DNA from: Chitinophaga silvatica
GTDB taxonomy: Bacteria > Bacteroidota > Bacteroidia > Chitinophagales > Chitinophagaceae
DNA length: 64,000 bases
Direction of reading: 5' to 3'
Assembly: GCF_003419895.1 (NCBI RefSeq)
Contig: NZ_QPMM01000001.1
Coordinates: forward strand, 930,001-994,000
The position numbers were made by a program, and so were the translations under genes. The notes under the pieces are model-generated. The model was not told the origin of the DNA. It made no database searches and saw only the letters and a list, made by a program, of their open reading frames with translations. Within the stretch, counting starts at the first letter, position 1. Every line of letters starts with the position of its first letter. Of the stretch, positions 63,980 through 64,000 are shown in pieces.

Positions 63980-64000
63980 GCGTCTATTTGATCTACTGAA

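Noticed and set aside
1..64000. CRISPR arrays, tRNA and rRNA genes, insertion sequences
   Set aside because: I saw no regular spaced repeats, no tRNA T-loop and acceptor pairing in intergenic DNA, no rRNA segments and no transposase motifs; this was by eye, not by a search program.

Overview
The window looks like a chromosomal segment of a Bacteroidota bacterium, most likely a Chitinophagaceae-type soil or environmental organism. The reasons are a SusC/SusD pair, TonB-dependent receptors with CarboxypepD_reg-like N-domains, a receptor/DUF4249 pair, many lipoproteins with S/A-C lipoboxes, AT-rich intergenic DNA without strong Shine-Dalgarno sites, and a Bacteroidota-style TTTG/TAnnTTTG-like promoter. 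I found no rRNA or tRNA genes, CRISPR arrays, intact insertion sequences or phage genes.

Layout. 1-3.8 kb: a serine beta-lactamase-fold hydrolase cut by the window edge, a small secreted protein, MgtC/SapB and a secreted esterase. 3.9-9.2 kb: a susC-susD nutrient-uptake pair. 10.2-12.5 kb: kynU-kynA for tryptophan catabolism. 13.1-19.6 kb: TonB receptor plus DUF4249 lipoprotein, a DUF6454-like protein, the deleted remnant of an FtsX/MacB permease, a probable beta-propeller glycosidase and a small membrane protein. 19.7-26.1 kb: a TolC-adaptor-RND efflux operon ending in a YncE-like propeller. 26.3-33.4 kb: CocE-type hydrolase, NTF2-like lipoprotein, AraC regulator, a second NTF2-like remnant, a Gfo/Idh/MocA oxidoreductase, an alpha/beta-hydrolase and a lipoprotein. 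33.4-36.2 kb: YbaK editing protein, ECF sigma factor, small anti-sigma-like protein, accessory ClpP and a membrane J-protein.

36.4-48.2 kb is the standout. Five tightly packed or overlapping plus-strand genes encode an intact caspase fused to a serine lipase/hydrolase, a CHAT protease with coiled coil, a MoxR AAA+ ATPase, a vWA protein with an altered MIDAS, and a 1521-residue protein with two caspase-like folds that have both lost the catalytic His and Cys, plus a C-terminal SLOG-type nucleotide-sensor domain. This resembles the MoxR-vWA class of NTP-dependent conflict systems, but I do not recognise this exact architecture as a named system. A plausible reading, which is inference, is that SLOG senses a nucleotide signal, MoxR-vWA remodels the complex, the pseudo-caspases scaffold it, and the CHAT and caspase-lipase proteins act as protease and membrane-damaging effector.

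48.4-54.5 kb: a full-length FtsX/MacB-type permease, GNAT, DinB and an outer-membrane beta-barrel receptor. 54.5-60.6 kb: an apparent operon of catalase-like protein, LodA-type cysteine tryptophylquinone (CTQ) oxidase, LodB-type flavoprotein, OmpR-type response regulator and histidine kinase; the oxidase should release H2O2 and the catalase-like protein may remove it. 60.9-64 kb: a CzcA-type heavy-metal RND pump. Several long, near-perfect hairpins lie at operon ends and convergent junctions and are called as terminators.
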